64,000 nt of DNA from Triticum aestivum (taxonomy: Eukaryota > Streptophyta > Magnoliopsida > Poales > Poaceae): NCBI RefSeq assembly GCF_018294505.1, contig NC_057801.1, positions 847,184,788 to 847,248,787 of the forward strand. The letters are read 5' to 3'. The translations under genes and the position numbers were made by a program. Below the pieces are notes generated by a model. That model saw only the letters and a program-made list of their open reading frames with translations. It made no database searches and was not told the DNA's origin. The first letter of the stretch is position 1; each line of letters begins with the position of its first letter. Of the stretch, positions 1 to 10,411 are shown one piece after another.

Positions 1-1150
1 CTAACAAACTGACGTAAAGTGGGCAAGACCTCATATTTGTGTTTAAGCAGGAACGTCCACATGAAATGACTATAATCATCCACAACAACGAGGTAGTACT
101 GAAACCCAAAAACACTAAGCACAGGCGAGGTCCACACATCACAATGTACAAGCTCGAAGGGAAAATATGACACATGATCCGAAGAACTAAAAGGTAGTCG
201 GTGGCTCTTTCCTAACTGGCACGCGGTGCAGAGGGAACGAGCAGCATCCGAGGTGATGAAGGCACGCTGGAGAGTGGCGTCCAGAGCGTCGACGCCAAGA
301 TGGCCGAGGCGACGGTGCCAAACGTCACGCAAGAGGGCGGTGAGGGCTTGGGGAGCACGCGTTGGTGGTGATGGGTGCAGGGGGTACAGATCGTCTGGCG
401 AGTCAGAGCGGAGGATTACCGCCTTCGTTCTTCGGTCCTTAACAAAGAAACCAAAATCGTCAAATTCGACATTAATAGGGTTTTCATGGGCTAGAGTGCG
501 AACGGACATGAGGTTTTTGATAAGATGCGGCGAAACTAAAACGTGGTAGAGAGAGGGGTTGGGCTGTGGCGGGAAGCTGGTGATGGCCGGTGTGGGTAAC
601 TGCCATAGTGCCGCCATTGCCAACTACAATGTCAGGTAAGTAACAAGGGCAAGATGAAGAGAGTATAGGGGGGGGGGGGCACCATGTGTGAGGTAGCACC
701 CGAGTCGAGGTACCACTCCCCGCCGGAGTTCGAAGCCTGCCCTTGCTGCACGCTCATATTGTTGAGGGCGTGGCCGAGCGCTGCTTGATCCCATGCTGGT
801 GCCTGGTTGCCGGTGGGCGCACTCGAAGGTGCATCGTAGAGAGGGTGGGCGGGGACGACACCAGGCTGCCAGTAGACCGGCGGAGCTCCTGCAGGTGGTG
901 GCGGGGTCCAGGGATGAACCGCCATGCCGGCGGACGGTGCAGTGGCTCCAGGTCGGGGCCCAAGGATGCCGCCGCCGTGAGCATGCGGGCGCCAGGGCAT
1001 GGGCCAGGCATGAACCATGCTAGTCCAGGGCGTCGTGGTCGGAGCAGCAGGCGAGGGGGCGCACCGCCCCCGCCGTGGTTGGGACTCGCCGCCACTGGAG
1101 TTGGAGGCCTTCCCCTTCCCCTTGTAGCGACCACCACCACCCATTCCCAT
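1..1150 (-). pseudogene. Copia retrotransposon gag C-terminus, protease and integrase start (fragment)
   Basis: Read on the minus strand this is the gag end, protease and start of integrase of a Ty1/copia polyprotein. A Pro/Gly-rich gag tail (about 1150-760) runs into the aspartic protease motif YLDSGATSHM near 700. It is followed by the pre-integrase zinc-binding module (WHRRLGHLG, then CTACQLGKSHRLPF, about 330-210) and the start of the integrase core (VHCDVWTSP, about 150-110). The gag-protease frame breaks near 660 in a run of G, so it is not a working gene. The element continues past the left edge. No canonical CCHC gag knuckle is seen. Confidence 0.8.
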
Positions 1151-1154
1151 GCAC

Positions 1155-1777
1155 CAAATGGTCACACGTGCTCAAGAGGGCGCTCCTTTCCCAACCCAAA
1201 ATATCATCAGTCTCTCCTCGCGGCCACGGACACCTCCATCTCCCCCGTTCCCAAAACCGTCTATGCTGCCTTATGTGATCCGAATTGGCTAGCTGCAATG
1301 TAGGTTGAGTACGCAGCGCTGATGCAGAACTAGACATGGAGCCTTGTTCCCCGACCGCGTGGCGCCAACATTGTCGCTGGGAAGTGGCTCTTCCGTCACA
1401 AGTTCAAGGCGGATGGGAGCCTGGAGCGCTATAAGGCGAGATGGGTGGTCCGTGGATTCTCTCAACGGCCCGGTGTTGACTTCGACGAGACCTTCTCGCC
1501 GGTCAAGGCGGCCACCATTCGTGCCGGCCTCTCCGTCGCTGCTACGCGCCAATGGCCGGTACACCAGATGGACGTGAACAACGCCTTTCTAAATGGTCAC
1601 CTCACCGAGCACGTCTACTGCTAGCAACTGGTTGGGTTCGTCGACGGCAGCCACCCCGACCACGTCTGCCTCCTCGACAAGTCGCTCTACGGCATCAAGA
1701 AGGCGCCACGGGCTTGGTTCGCGCGGTTCGCCGCATTCGTCCGCACCATCTGCTTCCGCGACTCCCGCCCTGATACC
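1155..1777 (+). pseudogene. Copia reverse transcriptase fragment, inverted relative to its neighbour
   Basis: The plus strand encodes the N-terminal part of a copia reverse transcriptase. It can be followed from a pre-RT linker (DPNWLAAM, 1276) through GKWLFRHKFKADGSLERYKA, GFSQRPGVDFDETFSPV, HQMDVNNAFLNGHL and SLYGIKKAPRAWFARF to about DSRPDT. There is one frameshift near 1190 and in-frame stops at about 1300, 1331 and 1621, so it is dead. It lies head to head with the minus-strand gag-protease piece of the same superfamily, which implies an inversion or template switch. It stops where a sequence resembling the complement of the TGGTATCAGRGC primer-binding site begins. Confidence 0.85.
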
Positions 1778-1840
1778 ATGAGAGTAAGCAAAATGCGAGA
1801 GTAAGGCACCTTGAGTGCCGATCTGCTATTCCTATGTGTT
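1724..1840. repeat. 117 bp direct repeat, left copy, flanking LINE
   Basis: This segment recurs at 5505-5621 with four substitutions and no gaps by eye. The two copies sit exactly at the two ends of the LINE, so they behave like an unusually long target-site duplication. The repeated sequence spans the end of the RT fragment and the presumed copia LTR end. Confidence 0.85.
1769..1840 (-). repeat. Possible copia LTR end and primer-binding site, split by the LINE
   Basis: Read on minus, 1779-1769 gives TGGTATCAGGG, close to the tRNA-iMet primer-binding site of copia elements. It directly follows a sequence ending CTCTCA, as expected at the end of a 5' LTR. The putative LTR would continue on the other side of the LINE (5561 to about 5647), giving a very short TG...CA terminus. 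This is an inference from short motifs, since no partner LTR is present in the window. Confidence 0.35.
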
Positions 1841-4800
1841 TTTTGAGGGTAAAGCCAACAACTTTATAACTTAACTGCTCTTGGGAAAATCGCCCAAGTC
1901 ACAAGCGCCCACAGGGGCGGGTACATCAGATTCCCACTCTAGAAAGTGGTTAGGGTCACAAGCACGACCAAGAGCGGCAAGCTCATGAGCAACAGAGTTT
2001 GCGCTACGCCTACATACAGAGATAGTAACCTTAGAAAACCAAAGCTTCAAATGGTATTTTATGTCCTCTATAACAGCTGCATACGCCGATGAGTCGGCCT
2101 TCTGCAAATCCAACGCTTCCGCTACCAGCTGAGAATCAATCTCCTGCTCCACTCGAACTATGCGCAGATCCGCTGCAGTATGCACAGCATGCAACATTGC
2201 ACTGATTTCTGCAGCAAAAACATCCGAAATATGATCCTGCCTCCCAGCCCAAGCATAGGCCAAAGTGCCATCCTTCGATCTGACGGCAACACCCCAGCAT
2301 GAATGGTTCTGACCTGGAGCGAACAACCCGTCCATGTTGATCTTGAACTCAGCGTGCTCCGGTGGCCTCCACTTGTCAGGAGCTGGCTTGTCCGGCTGTT
2401 TCCCGAAGATTTCAAGATACTCGAGCATGGTGCTTCTCGTACGACGGGCCACCGTATCGGCAGACCAGGGCACCTCTCCCTGTCTCAGCTTGTTTCTATT
2501 GGACCACCACATCCACCAAAAGACTAGAACATGCAACCGTTTTTTCTCATCAAGCCCCTAGAGAAAATCCAGAACTGCATGCACAGGCCCGATGGACTCT
2601 AGCTCAATGCGTTCCTTCTCCAGCTCTAGCATCCTCCAGACTTCTTTCGCACGCTTGCATTTTATGAAGAGGTGGGCAACATCCTCGTCTGCCCGGCTAC
2701 AGAAAAGGCATTTAGTGTCAGTGATGGGGATTCCCTTGTGTGCCACATTTGTACGAAAGGCCATGGAATCATGCTTGAGGCGCCAAGTAAACATCTGGAT
2801 ATTGGGGGGACACGGCAACTTCCATAACCGTTTCCAAGAATCATCGATGATACTATCCAGAATGCCAGGCACATGTGAGCTATCCCTCGCGCCACCATCC
2901 CGTTTCATACGCTCAAGTTGGACTTGAAGTTTATATGCGCTTTTGACTGAGTGCCTCCCTTTAGTGTCGTATTGCCATGCTATGAAGTCATGTGTTCCAT
3001 CCCTTAGCGGTATTTGGAGAATATGCTTGACATCATCCGGTCAAAACGTATCCCGTACAAGCTGCACATCCCACGAACCAGTGACTGGATCAATAAGGTC
3101 GCTTACTTTCTGAAGCAAGTTAGCGCCTCGGGGGGTGATCACCCCGCGCGACCACGGACGTGGCAACCAAGGATCGGACCAGATGTTGACCGGCGTACCA
3201 TCACCGATCCTCCAAATATATCCCTCCGGGAACAGCTGCAAACCGTGCAGCAAGCTTCGCCATGAGTAAGATATACCATCGCGGGGTTTGGCCTCCAGAA
3301 GCTTGCCACCCGGGAAGTAGCGGGCCTGCAGTATTCGCGCGCATAACGACTCCGAGACCTGTATCAGACGCCAAATCTGGCGCGAGAGCATAGCTAGGTT
3401 GAATCCGTGCATGTCCCGGAACCCGAACCCACCTCGAGCCTTGGGGAGAGTCAACTTTTTCCAACCAATCCAGTGGGTGGTACGATCTTTGTCTTGCTGG
3501 CTCTACCAGTAGTCGCACAGGAGCGAACTCAATTCCTCACAGAAAGTTTTCATGAGGTAGAAACATGACATGTCAAACGTAGGAATGGCCTGCACCACGG
3601 CTGTGACCAGTGTTTCTTTCCCACACTTTGCTATAAATCTTTCCTTCCACCCATACACTCTTTCGACCATGGCCCCTTTGACAAAGGCAAAGGCTTTCTT
3701 CCTGGACTTACCCACATGGACGGGTAACCCCAGGTACCTGTCATTCTATGTCTCACTCTGTATCTGCATAGCATCCTTAACAGCACGTTTATCCTCTGCC
3801 TTTGTGTTGGGGCTAAACATAATGGCTGATTTCTCAAGATTGATGCACTAGCCCGAACAGTTCTCGTACAAGTCCAGAATTTCTCGCATAGCGTGAGCTT
3901 CATCATGGTTGTCCTTCATTAGCAGCAAAGAGTCATCGGCAAACAACAAGTGTGAGACAACCAATGCGTTCCGACAGATTTTGACGCCCGTAACTCGTCC
4001 ACTTTCCTCCGCCTCATGTAACAGTGCCGATAGGCCCTCGGCACAAATGACGAACAAATAGGGAGATGTTGGATCCCCTTGGCGTAGACCTCTCGATGGG
4101 GAAACTGTTCAGTCAATCCGCCATTCAGCTTGATTTGATACCTCACCGTGGTAACACAATTCATGAGTAGATCAGTCCACCTCGCACCAAATCCAAGTTT
4201 GTACAGCATAGCTCTTAGAAAGTCCCATTTAACCCTATCGTACGCCTTACTCATATCCGCCTTAACCGCAACGATGCCCTCATTACCCTTCTTCTTATTC
4301 AGCAAGAAGTGCGACAATTCATATGCAATGAGAACATTATCAGTTATTAGCCGCCCTGGCACGAATGCACTTTGGTTATCCGAGATGATCTCTGGTAGTA
4401 TCAGCTTCAACCGGTTTGCTATAACCTTGGAAACCAACTTATATACCACGTTACATAAACTGATGGGTCGTAGGTCTTTTATTCTGTTTGGGTTCTTCAC
4501 CTTTGGTATGAGGACAACCACTGTATCGTTCCAACCATCCGGCATGCACCTCCATTAAGAACAGCCAAGACCTCCTCAACCACTTTGTCTCCCATAAAGT
4601 GTCAGTGCCTCTTGTACACGATGAATGGCATGCCGTCCGGGCCAGGCGCCTTGAGGTCCCCAATATGATCAAGGGCCGCCTTCACCTCCTCTCTGGTAAA
4701 CTCGGCCTCAAGCACAACCCTCATGGACGGGGTTACCCTAGGCTGCACCTTATCAATGAGCTCCAGCAACCAGTCGCTGTGGGCCTATGTGAAGAGTTCC

Positions 4801-5504
4801 TGAACAAACGAGCAGACATAGTTATTGAGCTCCTCCCCCTCCTTCACATCCGATCCATCCTCCTTCTTCAGCATTCTAACTCTATTCACCTTCTTCTTAG
4901 CAGACGCCACCGCCATGAAGTATTTCGTGCTTCTGTTGCCCTTCCTCAGCCATGTGACGTGCGACCGCTGCTTAGCCTTCGTATTTCTCCTTTCCTCTAT
5001 TTTCTCCACCCTGCACCTTAGCTTCGCCTCCTCCTGAACTTTTTCTTCACTCACCGCAGCACGCATACACCTTTCCAACTCCCGTCTTGCTTGTTTAAGC
5101 TTCTCTTTCAAGTCACCAGCCACCTCCTTTCCCCACTTCGACATGCGCCCTGCCACCGTCTTTAGCGCCGTGGCGACATCGCCTCTTCCTTACATGCATC
5201 CTTCCTCCCACGCCCCTTGCACCTCCTCACTGCACCCGTCTTCCTGCAACCACCACGCCTCAAAATGGAAGCCTCCATCACCACCTCGCTCCCTTCTACT
5301 CCCTCCCTGAGTGCAAACAATAACAGGCCCGTGGTCCGAGTGGCGAGGAGCGCCATTGAGGACACTGAAATTTGGGAACCACTCACACCAAGTGTCGTTT
5401 GCAGTGGCTCTATCAAGGCGCTCACAGATGTATGAACTAACTTCCTTGCTGTGATTCCTCCAAGTAAATTTGTCTCCCTTGAACCCAATGTCACTGAGCT
5501 CGCT
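1841..5504 (-). mobile_element. 5'-truncated LINE (L1-type non-LTR retrotransposon)
   Basis: A minus-strand LINE lies between the two 117 bp repeats. Its 3' end is at 1841, where a short A-run is read on minus. Its 5' end is cut inside the endonuclease domain near 5504, as expected from incomplete target-primed reverse transcription. Domains occur in L1 order on minus: endonuclease end, reverse transcriptase, zf-RVT, RNase H. Several frameshifts make it non-autonomous now. Confidence 0.9.
1871..5504 (-). pseudogene. LINE ORF2 remnant: endonuclease, RT, zf-RVT, RNase H
   Basis: The endonuclease end shows GFKGDKFTWRNHS, YICERLDRA and the catalytic SDH in HSDHGPVIV (about 5490-5300). A linker (5156-4785) follows. 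RT runs from about 4545 to 3850 with LIPKVKNPNRIKDLRPISL, SAFVPGRLITDN and MSKAYDRVKWDF. The catalytic FADDSLLL is in a different frame at about 3935, so RT is broken near 4080. The zf-RVT module (CLFCSRADEDVAHLFIKC) lies at about 2720-2650. A plant-type RNase H (INMDG, AAEISAML, EIDSQLVAEAL, RRSANSVAHELA) is open from 2536 to 1871. At least four frame changes separate the domains. ORF1 and the endonuclease N-terminus are absent. Confidence 0.88.
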
Positions 5505-5621
5505 CGGTTCGCCGCATTCGTCCGCACTATCTGCTTCCGCGACTCCCGCCCTGATACCATGAGAGTAAGCGAAATGCGCGAGTAAGGCACCTTGAGTGCC
5601 GATCTGCTATTCCTCTGTGTT
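5505..5621. repeat. 117 bp direct repeat, right copy, flanking LINE
   Basis: This is the right-hand copy of 1724-1840. The four differences are scattered point substitutions, so the copies have aged since they formed. Confidence 0.85.
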
Positions 5622-6440
5622 ATGTACAAGTATAGTAACCTTTTTCAGTGTACGTTGTTTCAGTTCGTGCGTAGTACTGTGCTATATACATAGTACATTG
5701 AATAAGTCTGTTTCGGTTGACGACGTGACGGACGGCCGGACCAGCGTCCACACCGCCCATGCGGCGCCCGCGCGGTAGCACGCAAAGTTTTCAACATGTA
5801 GTGCGGACTGCGCAGAGAGAATGCTGGCTAGCCAGTAGCTAGCTAGTTATGTGCTTCAGGCACGACCCATGTCATATCCAGTGTGTATGTAGCGTGGGGC
5901 CAGCAAGCCGCGCGGCCGTACGTACGTCGATGTATACGTGCTCGGGCCCAACTGCACGTACGCGTGTGACACTGTCCAAGGAGAGAGTATGTACGTACTA
6001 AGTACTCCCTCCGTTCCTAAATATAAGTCTTTTTAAAGATCCCACTATAAACTACGCACAGATGTATATAGACATATTTTAGAGTGTAGATTCATTCATT
6101 TTGCTCCGTATGTAGTCTATAGTGGACAGTCAACACTTGGAGCACCGACGTAACGCATCCGGGTAACACAAGCAAAAGTTAAATGCTCGTGGAACGAATC
6201 AAAACCGCCAATGCAACAGAAAATAGGGTAACTACAACAAAACTTTACAGATCAGATAATAAATCAGGGCGACCAATTGACTGAAAAAATACATTATGTA
6301 AAACCGGTGCTCCTAGAATAAATCATGACTACTGCTGGGCAACGTGACAGTGAAAAAAGAAATTTATTACGGAGAAACAAGCACAAGCTAAACAAAACGA
6401 GGTAAAATAAGTTTAATGAGATTATCGGGTCCAGCTGAAT
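5622..6440. other. Intergenic relic, paralogous to 45.6-46.6 kb
   Basis: No gene is seen. From about 5630 to 5990 the sequence aligns, with indels, to 45645-46450 in the same orientation. The shared landmarks are TAGTAACCTTTTTCAG, GAATAAGTCTGTTTCGGTTG, GGTAGCACGCAAAGTTTTCA, GAGAATGCTGGCTAGC and TCGGGCCCAACTGCA. A truncated Stowaway MITE sits at 6005-6125. From 6130 to 6440 I see only AT-rich unique sequence. Confidence 0.6.
6005..6125. mobile_element. Truncated Stowaway MITE
   Basis: It begins with the Stowaway terminus CTCCCTCCGTTCCTAAATAT after a TA dinucleotide and has the AT-rich interior typical of the Triticeae family. The sequence stops at about 6125 without the matching right terminal repeat, so the element has lost its 3' end. 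Confidence 0.7.
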
Positions 6441-6449
6441 AGTTCACAT

Positions 6450-6617
6450 TTTTTTAAGCGATAATCCCCGCTTCCCATATAGGCAGTTGCCTCCCGAGGA
6501 GGCGCCTCAGCGAACCGTCGTGTCCCATGGAAGCGTCCGTTCCCCTTGTATATAAGTCTACATCCATGATGAATAAAGAATACTTGAATCATTTGTTGTC
6601 TCTCTCGATCTCAATTC
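6450..6617 (+). repeat. Copia element A, 5' LTR (eroded, split by element B)
   Basis: It matches 34738-34903 with about eight differences in 163 bp (about 5%). The first 25-30 bp of the LTR are missing or too diverged. The last five bases (AAACA) lie at 10407-10411, on the far side of element B. It carries a CTTGTATATAAG TATA-like box and an AATAAAG signal, consistent with a retrotransposon promoter and poly(A) signal. Confidence 0.8.
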
Positions 6618-6820
6618 TGTTAAAACTAATTAATCATGTGTTAATTATGGGATTAATTCCTACTTGTACTAACCGCAGGCAGTTGTAAAACTGCTGCGTC
6701 GGTTCCTGCCGAATAGGCATCTCCTCTGAATAGACACCTTTTTCAATGGTGTCCTTTCCCTTGTATAAATAGCAGATGCCATCTAATAAAGAAGAGAGTT
6801 GATTTACTTTCCTTTTAACA
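6618..6820 (+). repeat. Copia element B, left (5') LTR
   Basis: This 203 bp repeat starts TGTTAAAACT and ends TTTTAACA. It contains a CTTGTATAAATAG TATA-like box and an AATAAAG signal. It differs from the right LTR at about 17 positions (about 8%). Confidence 0.85.
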
Positions 6821-7308
6821 CGTTATCACGCACGCCTCTACCGAGAGCATTAGGCCAGGCGACAAGCGAAAACAAACGGCGAGACTGGTGCACGTCCGTG
6901 GGGGCGACGCCCTCCGGCGTTGATGAACCGGTGGCCCTTGGCCCCTCGAACCAAGCGGCCGACACAAGCCCGGATGTGGTGTTCGTCCCCTGTGCCTCCA
7001 CATGCATCCACGCTGCCGTTCCTCCCATCGGGACGCCGGATGGCAGCGGCCAACCAAATCGATGGATTCATGGCCGTATGGAGAATCAGGGAGAGATATT
7101 GGGATTTGGGATCACACCAGGCAGCGACGCTGAGGAGAACATCGTATATGTTTCGGTCTTCCTACAATCTAATAACTGGTTCTCAATTATGCATAAGGAA
7201 TCACTTGTGAGCATGGCCAGAAGAATCGATTTATGCAAGAAATTCTTCACGAAGGAAGAAATCTGTACAGAGGATGTCAGACATGCGTTGGTCTCCACTG
7301 ATCGCTGA
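6799..7308 (+). other. Open frame in element B replacing the gag region, no known homolog
   Basis: An uninterrupted frame of 169 codons starts within the left LTR and covers the place where gag should be. Its second half (from about 7078: MENQGEILGFGITPGS, then ENIVYVSVFLQSNNWFSI) has balanced amino-acid composition and no gag, protease or zinc-knuckle motif. I do not recognise it. It may be a captured host exon or chance open sequence. Nothing similar is visible in element A. Confidence 0.3.
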
Positions 7309-7329
7309 AAATAGAAGAGAACATGAGAG

Positions 7330-10198
7330 GCAAAAGGGAGGCAAATTTTAAGGCTCGTACACCTTAAAGTGTATACTGAACCACTCAGACTCCTTGAATG
7401 CATCAAGTCGAGGTAAGTGACTCTTCTCAACCATTGACTAGACTATTCAGGTATCCATGGTTTTCCAAAGACACATCTACACGATGGTCTCAAGTGTGCT
7501 TTATTCACACTAAGCCATTGGCTCATTATCCTGATATCGATTTCAAGAAAATCGTATGGATAGCATTGCAGAATCTCCTTGAGTGCTTTTCTCTATGGCC
7601 CTCGGATTGAAGTTTAGCAATTTGTCCTAATATCTAGACTCTAAATGGTTTGGTAGAATCCTATATCCAAAGAATTAAGCTCATTGCATTGTCTTTATTT
7701 TGGAATTGCAATTTACCAACTTTACGTTGAAGCCATGCAGTTTTACACGCTCATGACCAAACTGCATACTATTATTTCCCTCTATCTTTGATGCGTGGAA
7801 ATCTACCAAGTATTTCCCATCTACGGTATTTCGGTTGCATATCGATATCACCACCCTAACATACATCATTGGCCCCTCAATATATAGTTGGGATCTATGT
7901 GAGGAATAATTGTATTACCGTCAATACCTCAAGCCCCTCACATGGGAATTATTTAAGGCCAGTATGTTAGTTCAATGAGGAACATTTCCAGGCATTAGGG
8001 AGAGATTTCAAGTACCATAAAGAATGCCAGGAAATTAGTGGAATGTTCAACACATTTCTGCCTCAAATCCACGTACTCAAAGATCTAAACTATACGTTTA
8101 GAAGATTTGCAACACATTGCAAATAACTTGCCAGATTCATTTACTGACTATAAAGGTGTCATACAATCCTACAATCCTACAAAAGTATGCCTGAAAGAGT
8201 GGAGGTACCAGCAAAATCCACTCCACTCCCTATTCAAAGCAACAGGAGGAGATGTAATGGCAGAAGTACATCAGGATTCAGCTTCTCGCAAGCAAGGATA
8301 TCAAGGTCTATGAATCAGTAAATGCAAGTCAACTTCATGTTGACAGACACCTAATGGGTAGTATACACCTAGTGGATGGGAAACCTCCACCAACCAAGGT
8401 CATAGTGCACACAATGACTGGGACATCGGAATACCTGACTCAGTCGCATTGGGAAATCGCGAGCAGTCGTCATGGGTAAAGATATTTCCATCAAGTCTAT
8501 ATTGATACATAAATTCTGGAGAATCATATAACCGGAAGTCTACAATTGTCGACATGCATTTCTTAACTAGATTACAAAAACCTTTCAAATGATTCAGATC
8601 CAAAGACCATGGCCATGGCAAAGTGTGAACGACACTCGGACTGAACTCAAGCAAAGGGTATAATCTAGGTAGAAATGATTTTGCTCAATAATGGGAAGGT
8701 ATTCATAAGCAATACCTACACCAGTTTTCTTCTGGAAACGGAATTGAGAACAATGAGGTGGTGAAACATAGAGCAAGTATTGTAGCACAAGGGTTCACGC
8801 AGATACCCAACTATTCTCCAGAGGTGGAATCTCTTTCCGATAACTTATATCATTGGCAGTACAAAATCATCTATCTGTGCAGTTGATAGATGTAGTGATT
8901 ACATATACATGTGGATCACTAGATTCAAACATAGATGGTTCCTGATGGAATCTCAATTCTGAATCAACATACATTGTGTAAAATCAGTAAGTCACCATAC
9001 GACTTATTATTGTCAGTACATATGGTACAACTGACGTAGTTAGATCCTTATACACAAGGAGTACTCCTGCAATGATGATTATCCATGTTTTTGTGTCTGC
9101 AATGACGACACATGTAATCATCTAAATGACGGAGTTTAAAATGAAGGATTTTGGTAAACCAAAATACCGCTCATTACTACAAATTGAGCACCTTCATTCA
9201 TACATTATGATATACTATGTTGTCTATATCCATAATATATTGGAGAAATTCATTATGGACAAATTTTATCCATCCATAACTCTCATGGTAGTTCATTCTC
9301 TAGACGTAGAGAAAGATCTATTTTGATCAAGAGATGATGGAAATGAGATACTGGGACCCAACATTCCATAATGCCATTGGATCCACCAAACACAATTGGT
9401 TGGTACTCAAGAATATCTTTCGATATCTCCAAGGCATCAAATATCTTGTCCTGGTTTTTCAGTTTCACAGAAATGTGAACACCGATATCATTGGATACAT
9501 CGATCAGATCCCCACTATGTCAGATCGTAGACAAGCTTAGTGTCCCTACTAGGTGTGGTAGCCCTCTCATGAAGAGTCTTCGAAACAGATCTCATGGCTA
9601 CATCCACCAACCATTATCTCAACGATAATGTTTCTTGTGTTGCCCGGATGCAAATAGGTTACATAATAAGCAATATCACTTATTGCATATCTTACAATTC
9701 AAATCATGCGACTGATTTGTTCACCAGGTTTCTACCAACTTATATGTTCCAGAAATGTGTTCATGGAATTGGTATATGACGACTTCGGCATATGCAAGAA
9801 TCAGGGGGAGTATCTTCCTGAATTGTTCCTGTTCAAAGCATCATATTATACTCTTTTTTCTTTCATGAGTTTACTTTAGAGGTTCTCATAAAGGTTTTTA
9901 ATGAGGTAATATCAACATGAGATCATATGTCATACTTTCTGTTTTTCCCCACTGGGGTTTTTAGGAAAGTATATATGACATATTTATTGTTCTTCAGTTC
10001 TATGTGTTTTTCTCGTATTGAGTCAAATAGACAATGATCACTATATGTTGCGGCATTTTCTCCTTATTTTCCTACTGGATTTGAAGGAGTTTTGGCAACA
10101 TATCAAACACCTCTATCGTCATTTTTTCCCCACAGGTTTTTGGAGGAAACTTTATCAAGATGGCGTCTGCTCACAAGATTAAGCATTGATTAGGGGGG
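7330..10198 (+). pseudogene. Copia element B pol remnant
   Basis: The region is collinear with 31840-34714 and heavily decayed. Fragments such as KHRASIVAQGFTQIPNYSPE (about 8766-8825) identify the RT N-terminus. MTEFKMKDFGKPKYRSLLQIE (about 9126) is the conserved copia stretch after the RT core, and 9594-9780 corresponds to the RNase H end. Stops and frameshifts occur throughout, and integrase is hard to recognise. Confidence 0.7.
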
Positions 10199-10401
10199 TG
10201 TTAGAATTAATTAACCATGTGTTAATTATGGGATTAATCCCTGCTTGTACTAACCGCACGCAGTTGTAAAGCTGTCGCGTCGGTTCCTGCCGAAAAGGCA
10301 TCTCCTCTGAACAGACACCTTTTCTAATGGTATCCTTTCCCTTGTATAAATAGCAGATGCCATCTAATAAAGAAGAGAGTTGATTCGTTTTCCTTTTAAC
10401 A
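10199..10401 (+). repeat. Copia element B, right (3') LTR
   Basis: This 203 bp repeat starts TGTTAGAATT and ends TTTTAACA. It is followed by the AATTC target duplicate and then the last bases of element A's 5' LTR. Confidence 0.85.
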
Positions 10402-10411
10402 AATTCAAACA

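Larger units (their letters stand above)
6618..10401 (+). mobile_element. Copia element B, nested in the 5' LTR of element A
   Basis: Two 203 bp TG...CA repeats (6618-6820 and 10199-10401) bound a 3.4 kb interior. The flanks are a perfect 5 bp target-site duplication AATTC (6613-6617 and 10402-10406), and removing B restores element A's LTR. A CGTTATCACGCACG primer-binding-like motif follows the left LTR. A purine-rich tract (GATTAGGGGGG) precedes the right one. The interior is homologous to 31840-34714 of element A but lacks recognisable gag and protease. Confidence 0.85.

Noticed and set aside
754..1303. Plus-strand ORF over the copia gag-protease fragment
   Set aside because: Its first part is the complement of minus-strand gag. 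Only the last portion (after about 1155) belongs to the RT relic.
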